Positions 26,896 to 34,735 of a stretch of 64,000 nt of DNA are shown here, piece after piece (position 1 is the stretch's first letter; each line of letters opens with the position of its first letter). Both the position numbers and the translations under genes were made by a program. Under the pieces are notes generated by a model. It did not search any database and was not told where the DNA came from. It worked only from the letters and a program-made list of their open reading frames with translations. The stretch comes from Thermoplasmata archaeon (GTDB taxonomy: Archaea; Thermoplasmatota; Thermoplasmata; Methanomassiliicoccales; Methanomethylophilaceae), in assembly GCA_015063245.1 (NCBI GenBank), contig SUSV01000003.1:1-64000 (forward strand), written 5' to 3'.

Positions 26896-27375
26896 ATGTC
26901 CGCAGTATCCATCATAATGGGAAGCAAGAGCGACCTCCCGGTCGCAGAGAAGGCCATCAATATCCTGAAGAAGTTCGATGTATCGTTCGATATCAACGTG
27001 GCATCGGCCCACAGGACCCCCCACAGGGTGGAGGAGCTCGTCAAGGGGAGCGATGCGGACGTCTTCATAGCGATCGCAGGACTGTCGGCGGCCCTTCCCG
27101 GAGTGGTGGCGTCGTTCACGACGAAGCCCGTCATCGGTGTGCCGGTCAGCGGGGCGATAAACTTCGATGCTCTCCTCTCGGTGGTCCAGATGCCCCCGGG
27201 CATACCCGTGGCGGCGGTGGGGATGGACCGCGGCGACAACGCCGCGACGCTCGCGGTGGAGATCCTCTCCGTAAAGGACTCGTCCCTGCAGGAGAAGCTG
27301 AGGGCTTACAGGCAGGAGCAGGCCGACAAGGTCCTCGCGGATTCGGAGAAGCTCAGGGCGGACCTGGGATTCTGA
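26896..27375 (+). CDS. purE: N5-carboxyaminoimidazole ribonucleotide mutase / AIR carboxylase PurE
   Basis: A 159-residue PurE, which forms CAIR in purine biosynthesis. The N-terminal [16 protein letters not shown], the catalytic-site ASAHRTPHR and the substrate loop [15 protein letters not shown] are intact. ATG 26896 is chosen because a TTTTTATC box (26865-26872) lies about 27 nt upstream, fitting a leaderless transcript. A hairpin terminator follows the stop. PurK is not nearby, and purM lies 29 kb away on the other strand. Confidence 0.93.
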   Translation: MSAVSIIMGSKSDLPVAEKAINILKKFDVSFDINVASAHRTPHRVEELVKGSDADVFIAIAGLSAALPGVVASFTTKPVIGVPVSGAINFDALLSVVQMPPGIPVAAVGMDRGDNAATLAVEILSVKDSSLQEKLRAYRQEQADKVLADSEKLRADLGF

Positions 27376-27386
27376 ATCGATAAAAA

Positions 27387-27403
27387 GGGGCCGGCAGGGC
27401 CCC
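27387..27403 (+). terminator. Hairpin terminator after purE
   Basis: The stem GGGGCC pairs with GGCCCC across a 5-nt loop, followed by GTTT. It begins 12 nt after the purE stop. Confidence 0.55.
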
Positions 27404-27443
27404 GTTTCCCTTATATCGTATTATTACCACGCCGCCGCAAAGA

Positions 27444-27477
27444 CGGTTGCAACCGAAATGCAACAGTCTGCTTTATA
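27444..27477 (+). promoter_or_regulatory. Promoter/operator of the first Rpn-family gene
   Basis: A 12-nt perfect palindrome CGGTTGCAACCG (27444-27455) is followed by TGCAACAGTCTGCTTTATA (27459-27477). The TTTATA box lies about 27 nt before ATG 27503, as in leaderless archaeal genes. The second element recurs almost exactly before the other Rpn-family gene at 33411-33429, so a shared regulator is likely. Confidence 0.6.
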
Positions 27478-27502
27478 ATCGGTATTCAGCGCATATGTTC
27501 CC

Positions 27503-28423
27503 ATGAATCAGAATGAAGGGAAAAAAAGGAACAGCAGCGCATTGGACCAGGGATTCAAGGAGATCATGAAGGATGCATACATCCTGTCCAATCTCCTGAT
27601 AGGCTGGGTGGATGAATTCCAGGACTGCACGGTCGACGACGTCCGCCGCTGCCTCCCCACCGGACCGAACGGCAGGAGGATCATAGACATGAATACGGAA
27701 TACTCCTCCTCCAGGAACGGTCCCGTGTTCATGGACAAGGTGTTCCGCGTCGACATCAAGGAGAAGAACGTCAAGCTCATAATCGGGATCGAGGGTCAGG
27801 GGAATCCGAATCCCGGATACCATATCGAGAATCGTGCGATGTATTACGTCTCCAGGATGATCAGCGATCAGAAAGGAGCAGTTTTCGATAAGGATGATTA
27901 CGATGGCATCGAGAAGGTGTATTCCATATGGTGCATTCTGAACCCTCCGAAGGGGAAGGAGAACACAATCATCAGGTACAGTCTGAAAGGCAGATATGAC
28001 AAGGAGTATGTCGCGGTATCGCCCATATACGGCTGCGATCTGGCCGAGATAATCATAGTGAATATAAGCGCCGAGTACGAAGCCAGGACTCCGATGGGCC
28101 TTCTGAGCACTCTGTTCGGAAGGAAGGTGGACGCCGGCGAACTACGCCGGAGGCTTGTGAAAGATTATAAAATCCCAGAAGACGAATCATTGCTGCGGAG
28201 CGTGAACATGATGTCCAAGACACTCGATGAGGAAGTATTCGATTATCATTTCGACAGAGGGTTCCAGGAAGGTAAGGACCAGGGATACCAGGAAGGTAAG
28301 GTCGACCTGGCCGTCGAGTGCGTGAGAAGCCTCATGGGTGAGATGAACATCACGGCCGATAAGGCGATGGATATCCTCCGCGTTCCTGACGATCTCCGTG
28401 AAGAAGTTTTGTCGAGATTATGA
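27503..28423 (+). CDS. Rpn/PD-(D/E)XK nuclease-family (transposase-like) protein
   Basis: A 306-residue protein of the Rpn/PDDEXK-transposase family. The nuclease core is visible as MDKVFRVDIKEKNVKLIIGIEGQGNP (D...E-x-Q form), with a helical middle. The C-terminal region has GFQEGKDQGYQEGK repeats, typical of Rpn proteins, and ends with a short helix-turn-helix-like tail. Rpn family members promote RecA-independent DNA transfer in E. coli; their role in archaea is unclear. A close functional relative lies at 33477-34442 with the same promoter element. It ends in TGA. Confidence 0.75.
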   Translation: MNQNEGKKRNSSALDQGFKEIMKDAYILSNLLIGWVDEFQDCTVDDVRRCLPTGPNGRRIIDMNTEYSSSRNGPVFMDKVFRVDIKEKNVKLIIGIEGQGNPNPGYHIENRAMYYVSRMISDQKGAVFDKDDYDGIEKVYSIWCILNPPKGKENTIIRYSLKGRYDKEYVAVSPIYGCDLAEIIIVNISAEYEARTPMGLLSTLFGRKVDAGELRRRLVKDYKIPEDESLLRSVNMMSKTLDEEVFDYHFDRGFQEGKDQGYQEGKVDLAVECVRSLMGEMNITADKAMDILRVPDDLREEVLSRL

Positions 28424-28440
28424 AAGCGTAAAAGGAAGGA

Positions 28441-28611
28441 TCACTCCATCTCGAATGTCTCGGAACCGCATCTCGGGCATCTCTTGAGACAGGTCGCTAT
28501 GACGCACTTCGGGCATACGCGGTCTGCCCGGTCGTCCTTGGTGATATCGGACATGGCCTTCTCGGATGCCAGCAGCATTTTGCTTTCCTCCTCGCGTCTC
28601 TTGGAAACCAT
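28441..28611 (-). CDS. 56-residue zinc-ribbon protein
   Basis: A small gene, 56 codons plus TGA. The N-terminal half is charged (MVSKRREEESKMLLASEKA) and the C-terminal half has CPKC, a lone Cys and CPRCGSETFEME, giving two possible zinc knuckles. It is convergent with the upstream Rpn-family gene, 17 nt apart. The well-formed zinc ribbon and normal codon use support a real gene. Function unknown. Confidence 0.6.
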   Translation of the reverse strand: MVSKRREEESKMLLASEKAMSDITKDDRADRVCPKCVIATCLKRCPRCGSETFEME

Positions 28612-28724
28612 GAGCGCCCGATACGCACGGCGTATATGAGGGTTCCCCAGGCATCCGGCCCGACGGATCCGGGAACAGCATCCTTTCCATTCTTCGTTTA
28701 TATATGCAAGCCGATACGGAATCC

Positions 28725-29588
28725 ATGGTATCCGATTTCGATAAGCTCAAGAAGTTGGCCAACAAAGGCGATGCAGCGGCACAGTGCGACCTTGCGGACA
28801 TCTACTACGATGTCTTCGACGAGCACTTCGACCCTGAGAAGGCAGGCAAATGGTATCTGAAATCAGCCGAGCAGGGGAACGCCGAGGCCCAGTTCTGCCT
28901 CGCCAGGATGTACTCCTGGGGAGACGGTGTGGAGCAGAACATCGACGAGTCCCTGAGATGGTACAAGGAGGCTATCAAGAACGGACACACGGATGCCATG
29001 TGCGACCTCGCCAGCATGTACCTGTACGATCCCGATGTCAGGAGGAACACCAAGAAGGCGGTCAAGCTCCTGCAGGACGCATCCGAGATGGGCAACCCCA
29101 GCGCACAGTACTTCCTCGGTCTGATCTACCTCGACGGCGAGATCGTCGAGCAGGACTACGCCAAGGCGAAGGAGCTCTTCGAGAAGTCCGCAGAGCAGGG
29201 TTACACCTATTCCCAGTTCAACCTCGGGGAGATCTACTACACCGGCATCGGTGTGAAGAAATCCTACAAGAACGCATTCAAATGGTATTCCCTCGCGGCA
29301 GAGAACGACCATGCGCTGGCTCAGTATGCTGTCGCCACGATGTACCTCGAAGGGAAGGGAGTCAAGAAATCCTATAAGGATGCCTTCAAATGGATGAAGG
29401 AGGCCGCCGAGCAGGGCATCAGGAGCGCACAGTACGACCTCGCTCTCCTCTACCACTACGGCAACGGAGTGAAGAAGAACGATAAGGAAGCGTTCAAGTG
29501 GATGAGGTTCGTCGCCGACGACCTGTTCGACGAGCAGGACGAGCTGCTCGGGACCGAATATGTCGAGTCAGAGGAATCCGGGGAGTGA
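28725..29588 (+). CDS. Sel1-repeat (TPR-like) protein
   Basis: A 287-residue protein made almost wholly of about seven Sel1 repeats of roughly 36 residues (AEAQFCLARMYSWGDGVEQN, SAQYFLGLIYLDGE, SQFNLGEIYYTGIGVKK, and so on). The upstream ATG at 28704 lies inside the TATA box TTTATATA (28697-28704), so the ATG at 28725, about 25 nt beyond it, is the likely leaderless start. No signal peptide or other domain is visible, so it is likely a cytosolic scaffold. A terminator hairpin follows. Successive repeats share an A-F-K-W core near the C-terminus, pointing to recent internal duplication. Confidence 0.88.
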   Translation: MVSDFDKLKKLANKGDAAAQCDLADIYYDVFDEHFDPEKAGKWYLKSAEQGNAEAQFCLARMYSWGDGVEQNIDESLRWYKEAIKNGHTDAMCDLASMYLYDPDVRRNTKKAVKLLQDASEMGNPSAQYFLGLIYLDGEIVEQDYAKAKELFEKSAEQGYTYSQFNLGEIYYTGIGVKKSYKNAFKWYSLAAENDHALAQYAVATMYLEGKGVKKSYKDAFKWMKEAAEQGIRSAQYDLALLYHYGNGVKKNDKEAFKWMRFVADDLFDEQDELLGTEYVESEESGE

Positions 29589-29601
29589 TCCCCGATAAAA
29601 C

Positions 29602-29619
29602 GGCCCGGGGGACCGGGCC
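29602..29619 (+). terminator. Hairpin terminator after the Sel1 gene
   Basis: A 7-bp perfect stem GGCCCGG/CCGGGCC with a 4-nt loop is followed by TTT, 13 nt after the Sel1 stop and before the convergent PRTase-like gene. It could serve both genes. Confidence 0.65.
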
Positions 29620-29636
29620 TTTGTATTCTCTAACAA

Positions 29637-30062
29637 TCAGATATCAGCGACGGCTTCGAACGGATATCCCTTCAGGACCTTGGATTTCCTTGCATTGAAG
29701 GAGGCATCCTCGGCGATGAATCCGATCCTTAGGACCTTGCATCCGGCATCCTCTATCATTTTGATGAGACCGAGCTCGGCCTGACCGTCTGTCAGGACAT
29801 CGGTGAAGAGGACTGTTCTCCATCCCTGTTTCAGGACCTTGCTGCAGAGATTTCCATCTCTGTCCGCGGCGATAACGCCGCGTCCCATCTTGGACGCGAT
29901 GACGCCTGCGATGACGCCGGAATATTGCCCGCTGGCTATGATGCAGTCGAAGACCTCGCGGTCGAACATCTCCATGAATCCGTCGACCACCGATCCCAAT
30001 CCCTCGGGGTCCGCGAGGACGCAGGGGATATCTTTAGCAGATCTGATCTCATCGGCCCTCAT
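29637..30062 (-). CDS. Phosphoribosyltransferase-like protein
   Basis: A 141-residue protein with a type I phosphoribosyltransferase-like outline: CIIASGQYSGVIAGVIASKMGRGV as the substrate-binding loop and VLFTDVLTDGQAEL in place of the usual VDDVITTG PRPP loop. Only the second acidic residue of the classic pair is kept, so PRPP binding is uncertain. Its ATG overlaps the stop of the CooT-like gene (ATGA). As the last gene of a four-gene run with nickel-linked partners, it may help metal homeostasis or be a regulator. Confidence 0.55.
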   Translation of the reverse strand: MRADEIRSAKDIPCVLADPEGLGSVVDGFMEMFDREVFDCIIASGQYSGVIAGVIASKMGRGVIAADRDGNLCSKVLKQGWRTVLFTDVLTDGQAELGLIKMIEDAGCKVLRIGFIAEDASFNARKSKVLKGYPFEAVADI

Positions 30063-30253
30063 GCCATCGACTCCAGCTGCATCTCGGCCATGATCGAATC
30101 GACCTTGACGATGAACGCCCTCTCCACGCGGTAGGTCTTCCCCGAGCTGTCCATCAGGGATATGTAATCGGGTCTGACCTTCGATTTGATGACGTTGGTC
30201 GCGACGATGTTCTCATCGCCGTGCCCGTCGAGATATACTGTGAATTCGCACAT
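30059..30253 (-). CDS. CooT-family small protein (putative nickel-binding)
   Basis: A 64-residue protein of the CooT type: the initial MCEFTVYL with Cys2, a middle (KSKVRPDYISLMDSSGK) and an end (VERAFIVKVD). In Rhodospirillum CooT, Cys2 at the dimer interface binds Ni(II); the same Cys2 is present here. It lies 4 nt from the CooC-like ATPase gene and overlaps the next gene. Together they suggest nickel delivery, for example to hydrogenases or for coenzyme F430, since no carbon monoxide dehydrogenase gene is in view. Confidence 0.7.
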   Translation of the reverse strand: MCEFTVYLDGHGDENIVATNVIKSKVRPDYISLMDSSGKTYRVERAFIVKVDSIMAEMQLESMA

Positions 30254-30257
30254 TCGG

Positions 30258-31031
30258 TTACCTCCATTTCTCCAAGCAGGCCTTCACGGCCGCTATGTCC
30301 TTCACCGCCTTACAGTCAGGGAACGCATCCAGGAGGATGACGTTCTGCCTGTCGGCATCTATGACGCTGTGGTCGTATCCGACCCTGATGGAATCCTTGT
30401 CGGGGACCCCTACGAGGGATGATATCCTCCGGGCATCCTCCTCCGATTCGGATTTGTTGATTACGAGAATATTATGATCGATGCCCAGATTCCTCGCGAG
30501 AGCGACGACCTGCCTTGATACCTCGGCCGATTTCGGTGTCGGCTCGGTCATCACCAGATTGCAGTCGAAATCTTTGGCTAGGCCTCTTCCCAGGATCTCC
30601 GGCCCCGCCTGGGAGTCCACGAACGCGATATCATACCTGTCCGGGCAGGCGTCCGAATCCACGTAGCTGAGCAGCATCTTCATTATCGATATGGCCGAGC
30701 AGAGGCATCCGTTGCCCTCGTCCGGGATGGCTCCCATGACGATGACCCTTATGCCGTCCCGGTTCACTCTGGAATAGTCATCGATTATCCTCTTTCCGAT
30801 CATCGCTGGGTCCTCGTCCATCTCGTCGAGCTCCTCGCTGATCTCGTGCTTGTTCTCCGTTATCGTTGGGACATCGAGATACGGGAGGCCCAGTGTCATG
30901 GCGAGGTTCATGCTCGGATCCGTGTCCAGTACGATGACCCTCTTTCCTTCCCTGGCCATCATTGTGGCCAGTGTCGAGATCGTTGTGGTCTTCCCCACGC
31001 CGCCTTTGCCCGTGGTGATGACCTTGAGCAT
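30258..31031 (-). CDS. CooC-like nickel-insertion ATPase (MinD family)
   Basis: A protein of about 257 residues. The deviant Walker A GKGGVGKTT is near residues 9-17, the switch region VLDTDPSMNLA is near 35-45, and a C-L-C motif is near residue 110. The CxC pair is the metal site in CooC, the ATPase that loads nickel into carbon monoxide dehydrogenase. I take the ATG at 31031 as start; a GTG lies one codon before it. It overlaps the DUF4198 gene upstream and is followed by the CooT-like gene. The real client enzyme in this genome cannot be read from the window. Confidence 0.8.
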   Translation of the reverse strand: MLKVITTGKGGVGKTTTISTLATMMAREGKRVIVLDTDPSMNLAMTLGLPYLDVPTITENKHEISEELDEMDEDPAMIGKRIIDDYSRVNRDGIRVIVMGAIPDEGNGCLCSAISIMKMLLSYVDSDACPDRYDIAFVDSQAGPEILGRGLAKDFDCNLVMTEPTPKSAEVSRQVVALARNLGIDHNILVINKSESEEDARRISSLVGVPDKDSIRVGYDHSVIDADRQNVILLDAFPDCKAVKDIAAVKACLEKWR

Positions 31032-31765
31032 CACTCCGCCTCCATGCTGAGGGCGGTGGTGAACGAGGTCTCGTCGAAGTCCTCCGTGGATTTGCTCTCA
31101 TCGGTGTATTTGGCGATGAAGACGTGCATGGCCTTCTTCCTGACAGGGTATGTGAGGATGCCCTCGTCATCCGTCCTGTAGACGACGAAGTCCTCGTCGT
31201 CCTCGGCGTATGTGATGACCTTGGCGTTCCTCATGGGGTTCCCCTCGTAGAGGACCTTCATCCTGGCATCCTTCCCGACCTCGAGGGTGGCCCTCTCGGG
31301 CATTATCTCCAAAGCGCAGTGCATGACCGAGCCGGGATTGACCCCGTCCTTCGAGATGATGCGCTTCGCGACCATGTTGTACGCCCCGCAGTATTTCACT
31401 TGGGAGTAATCGGTCTTCGTGCCTCTGTGCCAGCCCTCGTCGTTCGTGACCCACACGGAGTTTGAATCGACGTAGAGCGTGTAGACATCCGCACCCTTGT
31501 CCTCGAACGAGAACAGCCATCCGTGGGGGTTCTTGACGATCTCCCTGTCGGGATCCTCGACCCTTCCGTCATCATCGTAGAGCAGGACGTTGGCGTAGTC
31601 CGTGGGCATGGGCTTGTCGGGTATCATCATGTGCCCGTACAGTCCGTACGCGTTGAACGCGCCGTCCTCCTTCCAGACTTTTCCGATCCAGATCTCGTGG
31701 CCGTATATCTGCCTCGAGTAGCTCCTCTCGGTCTCGGGATCGAGCATCAGCTGTTCCTTCATCAT
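31031..31765 (-). CDS. DUF4198-like protein of the nickel cluster
   Basis: A 244-residue protein with no signal peptide. The N-terminal half has YGHEIWIGKVWKEDG and ANVLLYDDDGRV; the C-terminal half has RATLEVGKDARMKVLYEGNPM and VVYRTDDEGILTYPV, a carboxypeptidase-regulatory-like beta sandwich. This resembles DUF4198, a family found with nickel and cobalt uptake genes. It is first in the four-gene minus-strand run and its stop overlaps the CooC-like start. A role as a metal-carrying or periplasm-like component is likely, but the missing signal sequence is odd. Confidence 0.6.
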   Translation of the reverse strand: MMKEQLMLDPETERSYSRQIYGHEIWIGKVWKEDGAFNAYGLYGHMMIPDKPMPTDYANVLLYDDDGRVEDPDREIVKNPHGWLFSFEDKGADVYTLYVDSNSVWVTNDEGWHRGTKTDYSQVKYCGAYNMVAKRIISKDGVNPGSVMHCALEIMPERATLEVGKDARMKVLYEGNPMRNAKVITYAEDDEDFVVYRTDDEGILTYPVRKKAMHVFIAKYTDESKSTEDFDETSFTTALSMEAE

Positions 31766-31831
31766 GATGCTCAGTATTACGAATTTGATATAAGTATTAC
31801 TGCTCGGATACTTCTTCGGAAAAGATGTTAC

Positions 31832-32296
31832 TCAGAATCCGCGTTCATCCGGATCCTGAACGAGCCTCGCATTGTACTCGTTGCATTCCCTGTACGCATG
31901 GAACATCCCGTAAATCCATAGGCCGACGTTGACCAGCCACGGCAGCACGAACTCGAGTCCGAGCATGAATGTGATGACTATGAGCACGAGGATGATCGTA
32001 CCGTCCTTGACGTTCCCCGCATACATCGAACCGGACCCGGGGAGGATCATCGACATCAGCACCGCCGCAGAGGGGTTCTTCCAGCCGTCCCCCCTTTCCG
32101 TTGCCGCAGGCCTCGTTGTCACACCGGCGAAGCTGGCCCCGCAGTACTGGCAGAACTTGGCGGATGCATCTATCTTCCTACCGCACTGCCTGCAGAAGCG
32201 CTTCTCCGGCTCGGGGACCTCGATGGGTGCGGAGCACTGGGGGCATTCCCTGTCGTCAGGACCGACCTCTTTTCCGCAGTTGGTGCAGAATGGCAT
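31832..32296 (-). CDS. Double zinc-ribbon membrane protein
   Basis: A protein of about 154 residues. Two zinc ribbons (FCTNCGKEV...CPQCSAP and FCRQCGRKI...FCQYCGASF) are followed by a TM2-like pair of helices (AAVLMSMILPGSGSMYAGN, IILVLIVITFMLGLEFVLP). A TTTTTATG box on the minus strand near 32329 fits ATG 32296 better than the TTG at 32311. Proteins of this layout are abundant in Thermoplasmata and lack a known function. Confidence 0.75.
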   Translation of the reverse strand: MPFCTNCGKEVGPDDRECPQCSAPIEVPEPEKRFCRQCGRKIDASAKFCQYCGASFAGVTTRPAATERGDGWKNPSAAVLMSMILPGSGSMYAGNVKDGTIILVLIVITFMLGLEFVLPWLVNVGLWIYGMFHAYRECNEYNARLVQDPDERGF

Positions 32297-32387
32297 GATA
32301 TCGGATGTCAATCGGTGAAATCACATAAAAATCAATGCAGCCCTCCGCAACATTAATTACAGGGTACAATATCGAAAGCCCAGTGGT

Positions 32388-32870
32388 ATGATGTTCGGCA
32401 AGAAGACCGAGAAGAAGATACGCGTACTTTTCCTTGACCGCAAGAACGATTACGTCTCCCAGCTGGCCGAGCATTTCACGAACCAGTTCTTCGAGGGCAT
32501 GTACGAGGTGTACAGCGCGGGCTTCGAGCACGATATCATCGACTGCGACATGATCTCGGTGATGTATCAGAAGGGCGAGGACATGAGGAGGCAGGTCGCG
32601 AAGGACCTGAAGAATACCGAGCTTCTCCCGAAGGACGACAATTACGATTATGTGATCTATCTGGAGCAGCCCATCTTCGACGAGTATTCTAAGAAATCAC
32701 CTTGGCAGGGAAAGCAGATCGTAGCGCCCATGATCGCAAGGGAGGACTTCACCGCGACGGACGATGCGGAGCTCTTTGACGACTACGTCAGGGTCATCGA
32801 GCAGGTCAAGGCATGGGTCGCCGAGAACATGAAGGACCCCGAGAACCTGGCCAGACTGGTATCGGCATGA
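32388..32870 (+). CDS. Low-molecular-weight phosphatase/arsenate-reductase-like protein
   Basis: A 160-residue protein with the fold outline of low-molecular-weight tyrosine phosphatases and arsenate reductases: KKIRVLFLDRKNDYVSQLAEHFTNQFF, then YSAGFEHD and MIAREDF. The catalytic Cys-x5-Arg loop at the N-terminus is absent (LFLDRKNDYVS instead), so it is probably not an active phosphatase. Its stop overlaps the start of tsr3. A binding or regulatory role is more likely than catalysis. Confidence 0.6.
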   Translation: MMFGKKTEKKIRVLFLDRKNDYVSQLAEHFTNQFFEGMYEVYSAGFEHDIIDCDMISVMYQKGEDMRRQVAKDLKNTELLPKDDNYDYVIYLEQPIFDEYSKKSPWQGKQIVAPMIAREDFTATDDAELFDDYVRVIEQVKAWVAENMKDPENLARLVSA

Positions 32871-33382
32871 TCCCCGTAATCATCTACGACAAATGCCAAT
32901 GCGATCCCAAGAAGTGCACCGCCAAGCGCATGCTCAAGTTCAATCTCGGGAAGGAGGCCAAGACCCTCGGCGCCATCCCGAAGGGATCGATAGTCCTCTC
33001 GCCGTTCTCGGACAGGGCGATGTCCCCTGCCGACATACATGCTGCAAGGAAAGGATTGGTCGTCATGGACCTCACATGGACCAACATCGACGAGTTCCCG
33101 AGGCTCAGGAACGTGGAGGAGAGGGCCCTGCCCTATCTGCTTGCATCCAATCCCATCAACTGGGGCCGTCCGATGGAGCTGAACAGCGCAGAGGCGGTCA
33201 TGGCGGCACTGTACATACTCGGAGAGAAGGAGCAGGCGGACGAGTTCCTGGGAAGGTTCAACTGGGCCCCCGAGTTCATGCGCCTCAACGGCGAGATGCT
33301 CGAGGAGTATTCCAAAGCGAAGGACAGCGCCGAGGTCGTCCGCATACAGAACGAGTACATCGAAGCGATCACCAAGGGATGA
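32867..33382 (+). CDS. tsr3: 16S/18S rRNA aminocarboxypropyltransferase Tsr3
   Basis: A 171-residue Tsr3 (DUF367 plus RLI-type N-terminal region). It shows VIIYDKCQCDPKKCTAKRML, LSPFSDRAMSPAD, VMDLTWTN and LPYLLASNPINWGRP, the hallmark blocks of the family. It transfers the aminocarboxypropyl group of AdoMet to a modified uridine in the small-subunit rRNA of eukaryotes and archaea. ATG 32867 overlaps the upstream stop (ATGA). Its presence supports the archaeal assignment. Confidence 0.92.
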   Translation: MIPVIIYDKCQCDPKKCTAKRMLKFNLGKEAKTLGAIPKGSIVLSPFSDRAMSPADIHAARKGLVVMDLTWTNIDEFPRLRNVEERALPYLLASNPINWGRPMELNSAEAVMAALYILGEKEQADEFLGRFNWAPEFMRLNGEMLEEYSKAKDSAEVVRIQNEYIEAITKG

Positions 33383-33406
33383 CCGTCCGTTCTCCTATAG
33401 TCAATT

Positions 33407-33430
33407 GAACTGCAACAGTTCGCTTTATAT
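33407..33430 (+). promoter_or_regulatory. Promoter/operator of the second Rpn-family gene
   Basis: GAACTG-CAA-CAGTTC (33407-33421) is a perfect inverted repeat overlapping TGCAACAGTTCGCTTTATA (33411-33429), which differs at only two positions from the element at 27459-27477. The TATA box is about 50 nt before the TTG start. Confidence 0.6.
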
Positions 33431-33476
33431 TCCCGTCCGGGACAATCTTACATAATTCCGCAAGGAGGATGTAAGG

Positions 33477-34442
33477 TTGAACGGCAACACACGCGAGATG
33501 TCGGATGAGGAGCAGAGGGTCAGATACAACATCAAGGACTCGATCTTCGTATCGTTCTTCAAGAAACCGGAGAACGTTCTGGAACTGTACAGGGAGACGC
33601 ACCCGGAAGATACGACGGTGTCGCTGGAGGACATAAAGCTGAACTCCCTCGAGAATGTGATCGTGACCGGGCCTGTCAACGATCTCGGATTCATAGTCAA
33701 GGACAAGCTGCTGTGTCTTATCGAGGCGCAGTCGTACTATCTTCCGTCCGTGCTGCTGCGCTCATTCGTGTACATGCTGCGCACCCTGGAGCGCTTCCTT
33801 CGCGAGAAGGGGATCGATATCAATTATGCCAAGGAGTCCGAGGTCCCCGAATGGGTCGTTTATGTCATCTTCACCAAAGGGTCAAGATATTCCAACAGGA
33901 ACGAGGTGCTCGTGTTCGAGGACATAGGTAAGAACTTCTTCGACCTCTCGGTCGGGAAGGCTCTGGAGATGAAGGACGGCGGGATAATCCATCAATACTT
34001 GGAGGTGTGCGACACAATCGACAATGTAATATCTCGGCACGGCCATGGAAAGGACGCTATCGAGAAGGTGTTCGATTCCTGCTGCGGCAGGGACGGGGCC
34101 ATCTTCGATTTCATATGCAGAAGGAGGTTGGAGATCATGGGACTCTACGAGGAGATGTTCGACAGAGAGGAAGTCGCAAGGATCCGTTTGAAGCATCAGG
34201 TCCAGGAAGCAGTCCAGGAAGCAGTCAAAGAAGCTACCGAGAAGGCAACCCGGGAAGCTACTGAGAAGGCAACCCAGGAAGCTAACGAGAAGGCAGCCCG
34301 GGAAGCCCATGAGAGCAGATGCATCATCGCAAGGCAGCTGATCTCCGACGGATATTATTCTCCAGAGGAGATCTCGAAGATCGTCGGTCTTCCTTTGGAA
34401 GAGGTCGAATCCTTCGCATCGGAGACGGATTCCGTATCGTGA
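33477..34442 (+). CDS. Rpn/PD-(D/E)XK nuclease-family (transposase-like) protein
   Basis: A 321-residue member of the same family as 27503-28423. The core motif is GFIVKDKLLCLIEAQSYYLPSV (D...E-x-Q). The C-terminal third has a long Glu/Ala/Lys helix built from a 24-nt DNA repeat (34200-34310), then a short HTH-like tail (YSPEEISKIVGLPLEEVES). TTG 33477 is the chosen start because a GGAGGATG ribosome-binding site lies just upstream. It follows tsr3 on the same strand but has its own promoter element. It may be a domesticated mobile-element-type nuclease. Confidence 0.75.
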   Translation: MNGNTREMSDEEQRVRYNIKDSIFVSFFKKPENVLELYRETHPEDTTVSLEDIKLNSLENVIVTGPVNDLGFIVKDKLLCLIEAQSYYLPSVLLRSFVYMLRTLERFLREKGIDINYAKESEVPEWVVYVIFTKGSRYSNRNEVLVFEDIGKNFFDLSVGKALEMKDGGIIHQYLEVCDTIDNVISRHGHGKDAIEKVFDSCCGRDGAIFDFICRRRLEIMGLYEEMFDREEVARIRLKHQVQEAVQEAVKEATEKATREATEKATQEANEKAAREAHESRCIIARQLISDGYYSPEEISKIVGLPLEEVESFASETDSVS

Positions 34443-34471
34443 TTTTTCGGTACTTCCGCTAATCCTAAAAT

Positions 34472-34735
34472 ATGCCGTCGGTCTATCTCTCAAGGCGCAT
34501 GAAGGATGAACTGTTGAGGATGATTTGGGAGTCGTTAGGCGATGACAGGCTCTCCACCAGGGATGCCAGCGAAAGGCTGGACCACCTCTTCGGCTACAGA
34601 TGTCCGGATGATCTCGCGAAGACCCTGTCCAAATACCGGAAGGAAGGCTTGGTCAAGGGAGAGATATCCATGGATGTCGGCGGATGGGTCTGGTGGATTG
34701 ATGACGACTGCCGTTCCAAGGGGGAGACGGAATGA
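34472..34735 (+). CDS. Small winged-helix-like protein upstream of mcm
   Basis: An 87-residue protein (MKDELLRMIWESLGDDRLSTRDASERLDHLF...LAKTLSKYRKEGLVKGEISMDVGGWVWWID) with the outline of a winged helix. Its stop overlaps the mcm ATG (ATGA), which suggests co-translation and perhaps a replication role. No family recognised. Confidence 0.6.
   Translation: MPSVYLSRRMKDELLRMIWESLGDDRLSTRDASERLDHLFGYRCPDDLAKTLSKYRKEGLVKGEISMDVGGWVWWIDDDCRSKGETE

Noticed and set aside
27503..34442. Rpn-family genes as active insertion sequences
   Set aside because: No terminal inverted repeats or target-site duplications are visible around either gene.
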